Source of the DNA: Pseudomonas sp. B21-028
GTDB lineage: Bacteria; Pseudomonadota; Gammaproteobacteria; Pseudomonadales; Pseudomonadaceae
DNA: 64,000 nt
Direction: 5' to 3'
Assembly: GCF_024749045.1 (NCBI RefSeq)
Contig: NZ_CP087184.1
Location: 1,240,001-1,304,000 of the forward strand
The position numbers and the translations under genes are program-made. The notes under the pieces are model-generated. The model was not told where the DNA came from, searched no databases, and worked only from the letters and a program-made list of their open reading frames with translations. Each line of letters opens with the position of its first letter. Position 1 is the first letter of the stretch. This document shows positions 28,041-37,510 of the stretch, in pieces.

Positions 28041-29047
28041 AAATTGCCATCGTCAATGACATGCCCCTGGCAGTCGAGGCCCTGCGCCGCGCACTGGCGT
28101 TCGAGCCGGCGCATCAGGTGGCCTGGGTTGCCGCAAACGGGGCAGAGGCGGTGCAGCGTTGCGCTGAACATACCCCGGACCTGATCCTGATGGACCTGTT
28201 CATGCCGGTCATGGATGGTGTGGAGGCCACCCGACGGATCATGACCGAAACACCCTGCGCCATCGTGATCGTCACCGGTGACAGCCAGCAGAACGTCCAC
28301 CGGGTATTCGAAGCCATGGGCCATGGCGCACTGGACGTGGTCGACACGCCGGCCTTGGGTGTGGGTAATCCCGAAGATGCGGCGGCACCGTTGCTGCGCA
28401 AGATCACCAACATCGGCTGGCTGATCGGCGAGCGTGCCAATCGTGCACGAGGCACACCGACTGCGCCGCGTCCCGCCGCGTCCCGTAAAGGCCTGGTGGC
28501 CATCGGCTCTTCGGCCGGCGGGCCGGCCGCGCTGGAGGTTTTGCTCAAGGGCCTGCCGCTGCACTTCGCCCCGGCCATCGTACTGGTCCAGCATGTGGAT
28601 GAGGTGTTTGCCGCTGGCATGGCCGAATGGCTGAGCAGTGCGTCGGGCCACAAGGTTCGCCTGGCACGACACGGCGAACCGCCACAAAGTGGCACGGTGT
28701 TGCTCGCCGGCACCAACCACCATTTGCGTCTGTTGAAGGACGGCACCCTGGCCTACACGGCCGAACCGGTGAACGAGATCTATCGGCCCTCCATCGACGT
28801 GTTCTTTGAAAGCGTCGCGAGTTTCTGGAATGGCGACGCAGTGGGTATTTTGCTCACCGGCATGGGCCGTGACGGGGCACAGGGGCTTAAACTCATGCGC
28901 GAGCAAGGCTATGTGACCATTGCCCAGGACCAGCAGAGCAGCGCGGTGTACGGCATGCCCAAGGCGGCGGCGGCCATTGATGCGGCTGCGCAGATTCTAG
29001 CGCTGAACAACATGGCGCCACGGTTGATAGAGATTTTTTCCAGATGA
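28037..29047 (+). CDS. wspF: Wsp CheB-like methylesterase WspF (TTG start)
   Basis: A 336-residue methylesterase that removes methyl groups from WspA and so restrains the pathway; loss of it gives constitutive WspR activity in other Pseudomonas. The receiver domain has Asp53 in L-M-D-L-F-M-P-V-M-D-G. The esterase domain shows the triad: Ser in I-G-S-S-A-G-G, His in L-V-Q-H-V-D-E and Asp in T-G-M-G-R-D-G. The start is TTG at 28037, inside the wspE stop (TTGA). GGAGG at 28023-28027 is nine bases away, and the family N-terminus I-V-N-D-M-P-L begins right there. Confidence 0.93.
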   Translation: MKIAIVNDMPLAVEALRRALAFEPAHQVAWVAANGAEAVQRCAEHTPDLILMDLFMPVMDGVEATRRIMTETPCAIVIVTGDSQQNVHRVFEAMGHGALDVVDTPALGVGNPEDAAAPLLRKITNIGWLIGERANRARGTPTAPRPAASRKGLVAIGSSAGGPAALEVLLKGLPLHFAPAIVLVQHVDEVFAAGMAEWLSSASGHKVRLARHGEPPQSGTVLLAGTNHHLRLLKDGTLAYTAEPVNEIYRPSIDVFFESVASFWNGDAVGILLTGMGRDGAQGLKLMREQGYVTIAQDQQSSAVYGMPKAAAAIDAAAQILALNNMAPRLIEIFSR

Positions 29048-29092
29048 CAACCCTCAGCAGTCCTGGCCAAAGCCGCACTCAGGTGAGCCACC

Positions 29093-30094
29093 ATGAATGA
29101 ATTACAGCTCGGCGATTACAAGAGCGATGAGAATGCCGCCATGGTCTTGCTTGTCGACGACCAGGCAATGATCGGCGAGGCGGTTCGGCGCGGGCTGTCG
29201 AATGAAGAGAATATCGATTTCCACTTCTGCTCCGACCCTCATCAGGCCATCGCCCATGCGATTCGCATCAAACCGACAGTTATTCTGCAGGACCTGGTGA
29301 TGCCAGGCCTCGACGGCCTGAGCCTGGTGCGCGAATACCGTAACCATCCGGCCACCCGCGACATTCCGATCATCGTCCTGTCCACCAAGGAAGACCCGCT
29401 GGTCAAGAGCGCGGCGTTTGCCGCCGGAGCCAACGATTACCTGGTCAAGTTGCCGGACAACATCGAGCTGGTGGCGCGTATCCGCTATCACTCGCGGTCC
29501 TACACCATGCTGTTGCAGCGCGACGCGGCCTACCGTGCCCTGCGGGTCAGCCAGCAGCAACTGCTCGACACCAACCTGGTGCTGCAACGCTTGATGAACT
29601 CCGATGGCCTGACCGGGTTGTCCAATCGCCGGCACTTCGACGAATACCTGGAGCTGGAGTGGCGACGGGCGATGCGGGACCAGTCCCAGCTGTCGCTGTT
29701 GATGATCGACGTGGACTACTTCAAGTCCTACAACGACAACTTCGGCCACCTGGAAGGTGACGAAGCCCTGCGCAAGGTCGCCACGGCGATCCGTGAAGCC
29801 TGCAGCCGCCCGTCCGATCTGCCGGCCCGCTACGGCGGCGAGGAGTTTGCCTTGGTGCTGCCCGGCACCTCGCCCGGCGGCGCCCGGTTGATGGCCGAAA
29901 AACTGCGCCAGAGCGTGGTCGCCCTGAAAATCCCCCACACCGTACCCGAGGAGGGCGCGAGCCTGACTGTCAGCGTCGGTGTCTCGACCATCACCCCGCA
30001 ACAGGGCGGCGACAGCCGGCAACTGATTTCAGCGGCGGACAAGGGGTTGTACATGGCCAAGCACAATGGGCGTAACCGGGTGGGCATCGAGTAA
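29093..30094 (+). CDS. wspR: Diguanylate cyclase response regulator WspR
   Basis: The 333-residue output of the Wsp pathway, making cyclic di-GMP when phosphorylated. The receiver domain has its phosphoacceptor Asp67 in L-Q-D-L-V-M-P-G. A helical linker (about 140 to 170) leads to the GGDEF domain. The active site is G-G-E-E-F (248 to 252) and the inhibitory I-site R-P-S-D (239 to 242) lies five residues before it, so both catalysis and product inhibition look intact. It lies 45 bases after wspF, the only real gap in the operon. Confidence 0.96.
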   Translation: MNELQLGDYKSDENAAMVLLVDDQAMIGEAVRRGLSNEENIDFHFCSDPHQAIAHAIRIKPTVILQDLVMPGLDGLSLVREYRNHPATRDIPIIVLSTKEDPLVKSAAFAAGANDYLVKLPDNIELVARIRYHSRSYTMLLQRDAAYRALRVSQQQLLDTNLVLQRLMNSDGLTGLSNRRHFDEYLELEWRRAMRDQSQLSLLMIDVDYFKSYNDNFGHLEGDEALRKVATAIREACSRPSDLPARYGGEEFALVLPGTSPGGARLMAEKLRQSVVALKIPHTVPEEGASLTVSVGVSTITPQQGGDSRQLISAADKGLYMAKHNGRNRVGIE

Positions 30095-30119
30095 ATCCCA
30101 AGGCAACAAAAAGGCTTTT

Positions 30120-30251
30120 TGTGGCGAGGGGATTTATCCCCGCTGGGGCGCGTAGCGGCCCTGAAATCCGACAGCTCGGTGCGCCTGGCAGATCGAGTTG
30201 GCTATTTTGGGGCTGCTGTGCAGCCCAACGGGGATAAATCCCCTCGCCACA
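30120..30251. repeat. Family B palindrome after wspR
   Basis: The arms TGTGGCGAGGGGATTTATCC and its inverse enclose a second stem built from GGGGCTGC/GCAGCCC-type sequence. It marks the end of the wsp operon; wspR has no other obvious terminator. Confidence 0.9.
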
Positions 30252-30379
30252 GGTCTGTGTTGCCTGTGGGAGCTGCGTTGAATCTCATTACCTCCCAAGC
30301 CGCCAGGCGGGCTGCCGTCGGCGCTTGATTACGTTATACTCGCCGGCTTTCAAAAGTTCGCCAACGAGTGCTGCCCGCC

Positions 30380-31475
30380 ATGGAAATCAACCCGATCCTT
30401 AACACCATCAAGGACCTGTCCGAGCGCTCCGAAACTATTCGGGGGTATCTTTGACTACGATCAAAAGCATGAGCGTCTGACCGAGGTCAACCGCGAGCTT
30501 GAAGATCCGAGTGTCTGGAACAACCCTTCGTACGCCCAGGAGCTGGGCCGCGAGCGTTCTGCGCTGGCGCAGATCGTCGAGACCCTGGATGAATTATCCA
30601 GCGGCCTGGCCGATTGCCGCGACCTGCTGGACATGGCTGTCGAAGAAAACGACGAAGGCGCGGTCGGCGATGTCGTCGCCGAGCTGACGCGTCTCGACGA
30701 GGCCCTGGCCAAGCTGGAATTCCGCCGCATGTTCAGCGGCGAGATGGACATGAACAACGCCTACCTGGACATCCAGGCCGGTTCCGGCGGCACTGAAGCC
30801 CAGGACTGGGCCAACATCCTGCTGCGCATGTACCTGCGCTGGGCCGACAAACGCGGTTTCGACGCGACCATCATGGAACTGTCGGCCGGTGAAGTCGCCG
30901 GGATCAAGGGCGCTACCGTGCACATCAAGGGCGAATACGCCTTTGGCTGGCTGCGTACCGAAATCGGCGTGCACCGCCTGGTGCGCAAGAGCCCGTTCGA
31001 CTCCGGCAACCGTCGGCACACCTCGTTCTCGGCAGTGTTCGTATCGCCGGAAATCGATGACAACATCGAAATCGAGATCAACCCGGCGGACCTGCGCATC
31101 GACACCTACCGTTCTTCGGGTGCCGGTGGCCAGCACGTCAACACCACCGACTCGGCCGTACGGATCACCCACGTACCGACCAACACCGTGGTCAGTTGCC
31201 AGAACGAGCGTTCCCAGCACGCCAACAAAGACACCGCGATGAAGATGCTCCGCGCGCGCCTGTACGAGCAGGAAGTGCAGAAGCGCAACGCGGCGTCCCA
31301 GGCGCTGGAGGACACCAAGTCGGACATCGGCTGGGGTCACCAGATCCGCTCGTACGTGCTCGACGCTTCCCGCATCAAGGACCTGCGTACCAATATCGAA
31401 CGCAGCGACTGCGACAAGGTGCTGGACGGCGACATCGACGAATACCTGGAAGCGAGCCTCAAACAAGGGCTGTAA
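30380..31475 (+). CDS. prfB: Peptide chain release factor 2 with programmed +1 frameshift
   Basis: RF2 recognises UAA and UGA. The coding sequence is joined: 24 codons from ATG 30380 to CTT (30449-30451), then an in-frame TGA at 30452, then the +1 frame from GAC at 30453 to the stop at 31475, giving 364 residues. The shift site (GGGGGTATCTTTGAC, 30441-30455) has the Shine-Dalgarno-like G run and the slippery CTT-TGA-C found in most bacterial prfB genes, which makes RF2 regulate its own synthesis. The downstream part has the S-P-F stop-reading tripeptide (K-S-P-F-D-S-G) and the catalytic G-G-Q (G-A-G-G-Q-H-V-N). It precedes lysS, as in E. coli. Confidence 0.97.
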
Positions 31476-31583
31476 CGCGACACCCATGCGGCGGGCGGGC
31501 ACGCTTTTGCGAAAGCGCGGCCCGCCGGCAAACTCTGGCCCCGGGGCCAGGGGCAACGAACCTGTGATGGAATCCTTAAAGAC

Positions 31584-33086
31584 ATGAGCGACCTAGAACT
31601 CGACCCGCAAGCCCTGCAACAGGAAGAAAACTCCCTGATCGCCCTGCGCAAGGAAAAGCTTGCTGCCGAGCGCAACAAGGGCCAGGCCTTCCCCAACGAC
31701 TTCCGCCGCGACGCCTACTGCGACGCCTTGCAGAAGAAGTACGCGGACAAGACCAAGGAAGAGCTGGCCGAGGCGGCGATTCCAGTCAAGGTGGCCGGTC
31801 GTATCATGCTCGACCGTGGTTCGTTCCTGGTGATCCAGGACATGACCGGTCGCATCCAGGTCTACGTCAACCGCAAGACCCTGCCGGAAGAAACCCTGGC
31901 CGCCGTCAAGACCTGGGACCTGGGCGACATCATCGCCGCCGAGGGCACCCTGGCCCGTTCCGGCAAAGGTGACCTGTACGTCGAAATGACCAGCGTGCGC
32001 CTGCTGACCAAATCCCTGCGCCCGTTGCCGGACAAGCATCACGGCCTGACCGACACCGAGCAGCGCTACCGCCAGCGCTACGTCGACCTGATCGTCAACG
32101 AAGACGTGCGCCAGACGTTCCGCGTGCGCTCCCAGGTGATCGCCCACATCCGCAGCTTCCTGATGAAGCGCGACTTCCTGGAAGTCGAGACGCCAATGCT
32201 GCAGACCATCCCCGGCGGCGCGGCGGCCAAGCCGTTCGAAACCCACCACAACGCCCTGGACATGGAAATGTTCCTGCGCATCGCGCCGGAGCTCTACCTC
32301 AAGCGGCTGGTGGTCGGCGGGTTTGAAAAAGTCTTCGAGATCAACCGCAACTTCCGTAACGAAGGCGTTTCGACCCGGCACAACCCCGAGTTCACGATGC
32401 TTGAGTTCTACCAGGCCTACGCCGACTACGAAGACAACATGGACCTGACCGAGGAACTGTTCCGCGAGTTGGCGCAGCTTGTGCTCGGGACCACCGACGT
32501 GCCGTACGGCGACAAGGTGTTCCACTTCGGTGAGCCGTTCGTGCGGCTGTCGGTGTTCGACTCGATCCTCAAGTACAACCCTGAGCTGACCGCCGATGAC
32601 CTCAACGACATCGACAAGGCCCGTGCCATCGCCAAGAAGGCCGGCGCCAAGGTGCTCGGCTTCGAAGGCCTGGGCAAGCTGCAGGTGATGATTTTCGAAG
32701 AGCTGGTGGAGCACAAGCTGGAGCAGCCGCACTTCATTACCCAATACCCGTTCGAAGTGTCGCCGCTGGCTCGTCGCAACGACGAGAACCCGAACGTGAC
32801 CGACCGCTTCGAGTTGTTCATCGGCGGCCGCGAAATCGCCAACGCCTACTCCGAGCTCAATGACGCCGAGGACCAGGCCGAGCGCTTCATGGCCCAGGTG
32901 GCCGACAAGGACGCCGGCGACGACGAAGCCATGCACTACGACGCCGACTTCGTGCGCGCCCTGGAGTACGGCATGCCGCCCACGGCCGGCGAAGGGATCG
33001 GCATCGATCGCCTGGTGATGTTGCTGACCAACTCACCGTCGATCCGGGATGTGATCCTCTTCCCGCACATGCGGCCTCAAGCGTAA
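31584..33086 (+). CDS. lysS: Lysyl-tRNA synthetase, class II
   Basis: A 500-residue enzyme that charges tRNA-Lys. The OB-fold anticodon-binding domain (about 65 to 170, [12 protein letters not shown]) is followed by the class II catalytic core. Motif 1 includes F-L-E-V-E-T-P-M-L, motif 2 [14 protein letters not shown] and motif 3 [11 protein letters not shown]. The length is typical. It follows prfB after 108 bases and is ended by a strong terminator. Confidence 0.97.
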   Translation: MSDLELDPQALQQEENSLIALRKEKLAAERNKGQAFPNDFRRDAYCDALQKKYADKTKEELAEAAIPVKVAGRIMLDRGSFLVIQDMTGRIQVYVNRKTLPEETLAAVKTWDLGDIIAAEGTLARSGKGDLYVEMTSVRLLTKSLRPLPDKHHGLTDTEQRYRQRYVDLIVNEDVRQTFRVRSQVIAHIRSFLMKRDFLEVETPMLQTIPGGAAAKPFETHHNALDMEMFLRIAPELYLKRLVVGGFEKVFEINRNFRNEGVSTRHNPEFTMLEFYQAYADYEDNMDLTEELFRELAQLVLGTTDVPYGDKVFHFGEPFVRLSVFDSILKYNPELTADDLNDIDKARAIAKKAGAKVLGFEGLGKLQVMIFEELVEHKLEQPHFITQYPFEVSPLARRNDENPNVTDRFELFIGGREIANAYSELNDAEDQAERFMAQVADKDAGDDEAMHYDADFVRALEYGMPPTAGEGIGIDRLVMLLTNSPSIRDVILFPHMRPQA

Positions 33087-33098
33087 GTGTTTCAATTA

Positions 33099-33128
33099 AA
33101 AAACCGCCTGGAAGGGCGGTTTTTTATT
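33099..33128 (+). terminator. Intrinsic terminator after lysS
   Basis: The stem AAAACCGCC / GGCGGTTTT with a short GGAAG-type loop is followed by TTTATT, 12 bases after the stop. Confidence 0.92.
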
Positions 33129-33187
33129 GCCTGTCTGGTACAAACGTATCAATTGGTTACTTTTGAAATAGCGAGGAAAGACCTGTC

Positions 33188-33904
33188 GTGAATCGTGCAA
33201 TGTCTCCAGAAGGTGCAGCGGGCGTCGCCACTGCAGTCGCTGAAAGTGTTCAGTACCAGGGCCGCAAGGCGAGCCGACAGGGCAGTGAGCAGCGTCGCCA
33301 GGAGATTCTCGATGCGGCCATGCGCATTGTCGTTCGCGATGGCGTGCGGGCTGTGCGACACCGGGCCGTGGCCGCCGAAGCGGGCGTACCGTTGTCGGCC
33401 ACCACGTACTATTTCAAGGACATCGATGACCTGCTCACCGATACCTTCGCCCAGTACGTGGAGCGTAGCGCGGCGTTCATGGCCAAGCTGTGGGCCAACA
33501 ACGAAGGCGTGTTGCGGGAAATGGTCGCGTACGGGGACGGCAGCCCTGAATCCCGTTCGCAACTGGCGGACGACATTGCCCGGATGACCGCTGATTACGT
33601 GCAACATCAACTGGACAGCCGCCGCGACTACCTGATGGCCGAGCAGGCCTTCCGCCAGGAAGCACTGCTCAACCCGCGCCTGGCGGAACTGGTGCGCTCG
33701 CACCAACAGATCCTGCTGCATGGCACGTGTCAGTTTTTCCAGGTATTAGGCTCTCGTGAGCCGCAACAGGATGCCAAAGTGTTGACGGCGATTATCGGAC
33801 GGATGGAATATCAGGGCTTGCTCAATGGCGCCGAGCCGGTCGCCGGTGAAGACATGCTCGGCATTTTGACCCGCTACATGCACCTGGTTTTGGCGTCTGT
33901 CTGA
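33188..33904 (+). CDS. TetR-family transcriptional regulator
   Basis: A 238-residue regulator with an unusually long N-terminal lead of about 35 residues. The helix-turn-helix follows (R-Q-E-I-L-D-A-A-M-R-I-V, V-R-H-R-A-V-A-A-E-A-G-V-P-L-S-A-T-T-Y-Y-F) and then a helical ligand domain. The GTG at 33188 follows GAGGAAAG; an ATG at 33200 is an alternative. The same neighbour pair lysS-TetR is usual in Pseudomonas. The target and ligand are unknown. Confidence 0.9.
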   Translation: MNRAMSPEGAAGVATAVAESVQYQGRKASRQGSEQRRQEILDAAMRIVVRDGVRAVRHRAVAAEAGVPLSATTYYFKDIDDLLTDTFAQYVERSAAFMAKLWANNEGVLREMVAYGDGSPESRSQLADDIARMTADYVQHQLDSRRDYLMAEQAFRQEALLNPRLAELVRSHQQILLHGTCQFFQVLGSREPQQDAKVLTAIIGRMEYQGLLNGAEPVAGEDMLGILTRYMHLVLASV

Positions 33905-33915
33905 ACACAGCCCCC

Positions 33916-34047
33916 TGTGGCGAGGGGATTTATCCCCGCTGGGGCGCGTAGCAGCCCTGAAACCAGCTAACTCAATGCGTCATTTTGATTGAGTCGCCAG
34001 TTTTGGGGCTGCTGCGCAACCCAGCGGGGATAAATACCCTCGCCACA
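33916..34047. repeat. Family B palindrome
   Basis: Standard arms TGTGGCGAGGGGATTTATCC and inverse (one change, AAATACCC for AAATCCCC), with an inner GGGGCTGCTGCGCAACCC-like stem. It separates the TetR gene and the lipoprotein gene and lies 20 bases before the latter's start. Confidence 0.9.
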
Positions 34048-34066
34048 AGTGCCATAGGGAGTTCCA

Positions 34067-34618
34067 ATGAAAGCCTGGCGTGCCGTTGTAATGGCCGTGT
34101 CGTTGCTGCTGCTCAGCGGCTGCCTGGTGTCCTTCAAGGCGCCGTTGCCCGATGCCGAGGCCGCGCCCAAGGGCTTGCTCGGTCACTGGACCAGCACCAA
34201 TGCCTGGGGCGAGCCGCTGAACCTGGAACTGACGAAAGTCGGCAAGCACCGCTACCAGGCCATCAGTTATTTCAGGGCCAGGCCCCAGGAGCGGGAAGCC
34301 ATTCCCCTGACCGTTGCCCGTCACGGCAGTCGCTGGTATCTGTCGGCCAAGGTGCCGGCCCGGTACGGCGGGCATTTCGTGATCGCCGGTTTCGAGCTGA
34401 CCGACAAGCAGGAACTGGTGGTCTACAACTTGGACATGGAGCAGATCAACCAGGCCATCGGCCAGAAAATCCTCAGCGGCCAGCCGAACCGGAGCGAGGA
34501 GGGTGATGGGGTTTTGGTGGACAGCGACATGAGCAAGGTCTTCAGTTACCTCGACGATCCGGCCAATTCCGATGTGTTCTCGGAAGCCGTGCGTTACCAG
34601 CGGCTCAAATCCCAATAG
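34067..34618 (+). CDS. Hypothetical lipoprotein
   Basis: A 183-residue protein with a lipoprotein signal: M-K-A-W-R-A-V-V-M-A then L-L-L-S-G-C (lipobox Cys near residue 21). The mature part is probably mostly beta structure (L-L-G-H-W-T-S-T, R-Y-Q-A-I-S-Y-F). I do not recognise a named domain. The ATG at 34067 follows AGGGAG. It precedes the QEGLA-motif gene in the same direction by about 50 bases. Confidence 0.75.
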   Translation: MKAWRAVVMAVSLLLLSGCLVSFKAPLPDAEAAPKGLLGHWTSTNAWGEPLNLELTKVGKHRYQAISYFRARPQEREAIPLTVARHGSRWYLSAKVPARYGGHFVIAGFELTDKQELVVYNLDMEQINQAIGQKILSGQPNRSEEGDGVLVDSDMSKVFSYLDDPANSDVFSEAVRYQRLKSQ

Positions 34619-34670
34619 ACTCAGACATCGATAACAGCAGCAAGCGGACGTTTTTCACAGGAGTTTCCGG

Positions 34671-35948
34671 GTGGACGATTACCAGCAGACGATACGCACC
34701 TTGTCCGATCGCATAGTGCTGGCGCAAACGCCGATTCGCATTCTCGACGCGGTGAAGTGGGACGAGAACATCCGCAAGGGATTTCTCAAGGCCAAGGGCA
34801 AGGAACCGCCTGCCGTGGACCGCGAGTATTACCTCAACCGGCCGTTGTCCTTCGATTCGAGCAAGGTCAAGCTGGAGTTCCAGAACATCGAGCGCGACAT
34901 TACCCGTCAGCTCGGGCAGTTCAACCCGGTCGGCCAGATCATGCGTCGCATGTGCAAGGAATACCGCATGGTGGTGCGCATGCTCGAAGCGCGCGGCACC
35001 GAGGACTTCGGGCTGATTTCGCAGGAGCTTTACGGCGCCGCCTCAGACGCCTTTCATGCCGGCGACCCGACCCTGTCCGACCTGGGCTTGATGCTATCGG
35101 ACTACCTGAACAACATCGATGGTCGTGGCGATTTGAAGGGCGAGCCCAAGGTCCTCAATGCCAAGGAAGCGGTCGCCTTGCTGCAGCATCGTCTCAACCG
35201 GGTCTTCGGCGAAGCCGAGGAAACCATCCGGGTGTTCGAGTCCGACGGGATCGTCGCGGACGCGGCGGCGGGTGCCGACTACATCAAGATCCGCGCCGAT
35301 GCGATGTTCAACGAGCGTGACGTGCGGGCTCTGGAGGTCCATGAAGGCCTGGTGCACGTCGGCACGACCCTCAACGGCCTGAACCAGCCGATCTGCACAT
35401 TCCTGTCCAAGGGCCCGCCCTCGTCCACCGTGACCCAGGAAGGCCTGGCGATCCTGATGGAAATCATCACGTTTGCCTCCTACCCGAGTCGCCTGCGCAA
35501 ACTCACCAACCGCACCCGCGCCATCCATATGGTGGAGGAAGGGGCCGACTTCCTGCAGGTCTTCGAGTTCTTCCGCGAGCAGGGTTTTGAAATGGCGGAA
35601 AGCTACGGCAACGCCAGCCGGGTATTCCGTGGCTCGGTGCCGAACGGTCTGCCATTCACCAAAGACTTGTCCTACCTCAAGGGCTTCATCATGGTTTACA
35701 ACTACATTCAGTTGGCCGTGCGTAAAGGCAAACTGGAGCAGGTGCCGCTGCTGTTCTGCGGCAAAACCACCCTGGAGGACATGCGTACCCTGCGTCAACT
35801 GGTGGACGAAGGCCTGGTGGTGCCGCCCAAGTACCTGCCCGACCAGTTCCGCGACATGAACGCACTGTCGGCCTGGATGTGTTTCTCCAACTTCCTGAAC
35901 CATCTGAGCCTGGACCGGATCGAAGCGGATTATTCCAATATCCTGTAA
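34671..35948 (+). CDS. DUF1704 / QEGLA-motif putative metallopeptidase
   Basis: A 425-residue protein of the family often labelled flavohaemoglobin expression-modulating QEGLA motif protein (DUF1704). It carries H-E-G-L-V-H (224 to 229), a metal-site HExxxH, and Q-E-G-L-A (256 to 260), whose Glu would be the third ligand. The same arrangement occurs in the eukaryotic MATCAP tyrosine carboxypeptidases, so a zinc carboxypeptidase-like activity is a reasonable inference; the bacterial substrate is not known. No signal peptide. The start is GTG at 34671, with CAGGAG seven or so bases upstream. Confidence 0.87.
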   Translation: MDDYQQTIRTLSDRIVLAQTPIRILDAVKWDENIRKGFLKAKGKEPPAVDREYYLNRPLSFDSSKVKLEFQNIERDITRQLGQFNPVGQIMRRMCKEYRMVVRMLEARGTEDFGLISQELYGAASDAFHAGDPTLSDLGLMLSDYLNNIDGRGDLKGEPKVLNAKEAVALLQHRLNRVFGEAEETIRVFESDGIVADAAAGADYIKIRADAMFNERDVRALEVHEGLVHVGTTLNGLNQPICTFLSKGPPSSTVTQEGLAILMEIITFASYPSRLRKLTNRTRAIHMVEEGADFLQVFEFFREQGFEMAESYGNASRVFRGSVPNGLPFTKDLSYLKGFIMVYNYIQLAVRKGKLEQVPLLFCGKTTLEDMRTLRQLVDEGLVVPPKYLPDQFRDMNALSAWMCFSNFLNHLSLDRIEADYSNIL

Positions 35949-35965
35949 ACATCTCACTGTCCAAT

Positions 35966-36054
35966 TGTGGGAGCGAGCCTGCTCGCGATAGCGGTGTGTC
36001 AGGAACCTGTGCATTAACTGACGCACCGCTATCGCGAGCAGGCTCGCTCCCACA
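35966..36054. repeat. Family A REP pair
   Basis: TGTGGGAGCGAGCCTGCTCG with inverse, inner arms ATAGCGGTG / CACCGCTAT. It ends the QEGLA gene and lies 40 bases before the hydrolase start. Confidence 0.9.
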
Positions 36055-36094
36055 GGGACTGTGTTTCAACTTCAAATTCAACGAGGTTCACCGG

Positions 36095-37000
36095 ATGCGA
36101 ACCCTCGGCATCTTTTGCCTGCTGCTGGCCCTGAGCGGTTGCAGTTCGCTGTTGTTCTACCCCGAACGCGGCCAGCCCTTCACCCCGGAGCGGGTGCGGC
36201 TCGAATACCGTGACGTCACCCTGCTCACCGCCGATGGCTTGAAGCTCCACGGCTGGTGGCTGCCGGTCAAGCAGGGTGTCGAGGTCAAGGGCACTGTGCT
36301 GCATCTGCACGGTAACGGCGGCAACCTCGCCTGGCACCTGGGTGGTAGCTGGTGGCTGCCGGAGCAGGGCTATCAGGTGCTGATGGTGGATTATCGCGGT
36401 TATGGCTTGTCCGAAGGCGAGGCGAGCCTGCCGGCGATCTACCAGGACCTCGACGCGGCATTCAAATGGCTCGACCAGGCGCCGGAAGTCCAGGGCAAAC
36501 CATTGGTGCTGCTCGGCCAAAGCCTGGGTGGCGCGCTGGCGGTGCATTACCTGGTCGATCACCCGCAGCGCCAGCAGCAACTCAAGGCTCTGGTACTCGA
36601 CGGCGTACCCGCCAGTTATCGCGACGTCGGACGTTTTGCCCTGAGCACGTCGTGGCTGACCTGGGCCTTCCAGGTGCCCTTGTCCTGGCTGGTGCCCGAC
36701 GGCGACAGCGCCATCGGCTCCATCGCGCAATTGAATGACGTGCCGAAACTGATCTATCACAGCCTCGACGATCCCATCGTGCCTCTTTCCAACGGCATCC
36801 GTCTGTATCAAGCTGCGCCGCCGCCGCGGGTCCTGCAACTGACCCGTGGCGGGCATGTGCAGACGTTCGCCGACCCGGTCTGGCGCACCGTGATGCTGCG
36901 CTACCTCGACGACCCGCAACACTTCGACGGGCTGCGCCGCCTGGGCGAAGTCCCGAATTACCCGAAATCACCCGCTGAATCTCCAGAGAGCCCGCAATGA
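36095..37000 (+). CDS. Lipoprotein alpha/beta hydrolase
   Basis: A 301-residue protein with a lipoprotein signal (L-L-L-A-L-S-G-C, Cys about 16) and an alpha/beta-hydrolase fold. The oxyanion region is H-L-H-G-N-G-G-N, nucleophile Ser in G-Q-S-L-G-G, Asp in S-L-D-D-P-I-V-P and His in R-G-G-H-V-Q. The family is the YfhR/BEM46-like serine hydrolases, and the substrate is unknown. The ATG at 36095 starts the signal; the open frame before it covers the REP and was rejected. It overlaps the next gene by four bases (ATGA). Confidence 0.88.
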   Translation: MRTLGIFCLLLALSGCSSLLFYPERGQPFTPERVRLEYRDVTLLTADGLKLHGWWLPVKQGVEVKGTVLHLHGNGGNLAWHLGGSWWLPEQGYQVLMVDYRGYGLSEGEASLPAIYQDLDAAFKWLDQAPEVQGKPLVLLGQSLGGALAVHYLVDHPQRQQQLKALVLDGVPASYRDVGRFALSTSWLTWAFQVPLSWLVPDGDSAIGSIAQLNDVPKLIYHSLDDPIVPLSNGIRLYQAAPPPRVLQLTRGGHVQTFADPVWRTVMLRYLDDPQHFDGLRRLGEVPNYPKSPAESPESPQ

Positions 37001-37326
37001 GCGAAGAACGCAACGCCATCCCCCTGATCATCACCGGTATCTGCAGCATCCTCGGCACCGTCGCGGTGCTGTGGTACTACGGCTACCTGCATTTCGCCAA
37101 GCCCGAGGATGCGCTGTTGCTCAATGAGTTCACCATGCTCAAGACCATGCCGGGCGAAGACTACAAGGTTTCCCTGGAGCCCGCGCCTCAGGTGGCCCAG
37201 TGCATCGATGGCGTGCTGGTGCTGTTTGACACCGAACAGAAAGGCCTGACGGGCGTGTTGGTCAATGAAAAGAAACGCGCGGTGCGCTGCATGGGGCAGG
37301 AGACGCCGCAGAAGCTACAGCCGTGA
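36997..37326 (+). CDS. Small membrane-anchored hypothetical protein
   Basis: A 109-residue protein with one N-terminal membrane segment (about 8 to 30, I-P-L-I-I-T-G-I-C-S-I-L-G-T-V-A-V-L-W-Y) and a periplasmic or cytoplasmic remainder with two cysteines (Q-C-I-D-G and R-C-M-G). No family recognised. The start overlaps the hydrolase stop, so the two are co-translated. Confidence 0.75.
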   Translation: MSEERNAIPLIITGICSILGTVAVLWYYGYLHFAKPEDALLLNEFTMLKTMPGEDYKVSLEPAPQVAQCIDGVLVLFDTEQKGLTGVLVNEKKRAVRCMGQETPQKLQP

Positions 37327-37349
37327 CGCCATGAATGTCGATGGTCCCT

Positions 37350-37437
37350 ATGGGAGCGAGCCTGCTCGCGATGGCGTCCGTTCAGTCAGTCATGTATTGA
37401 CTGACACTCCGCCATCGCGAGCAGGCTCGCTCCCACA
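37350..37437. repeat. Family A REP pair
   Basis: Left arm starts TATGGGAGCGAGCC (one change from consensus), right arm GGCTCGCTCCCACA. Inner arms are ATGGCG/CGCCAT. Confidence 0.88.
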
Positions 37438-37457
37438 AGGGGAAATATTCGACAGAT

Positions 37458-37495
37458 AAAAAGCCCCGCCTGAGTTGTTCAGGCGGGGCTTTTTC
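37458..37495. terminator. Bidirectional terminator between convergent genes
   Basis: The stem AAAAGCCCCGCCTGA / TCAGGCGGGGCTTTTT has A and T runs at both ends. It can therefore serve the plus-strand membrane protein and the minus-strand OmpA-family gene, whose stop is 16 bases away. Confidence 0.92.
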
Positions 37496-37510
37496 GTTGC
37501 ACTCAAGCGA

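Noticed and set aside
30380..30454. prfB as a frameshifted pseudogene
   Set aside because: The stop is in the standard RF2 frameshift site and the rest of the protein is intact.
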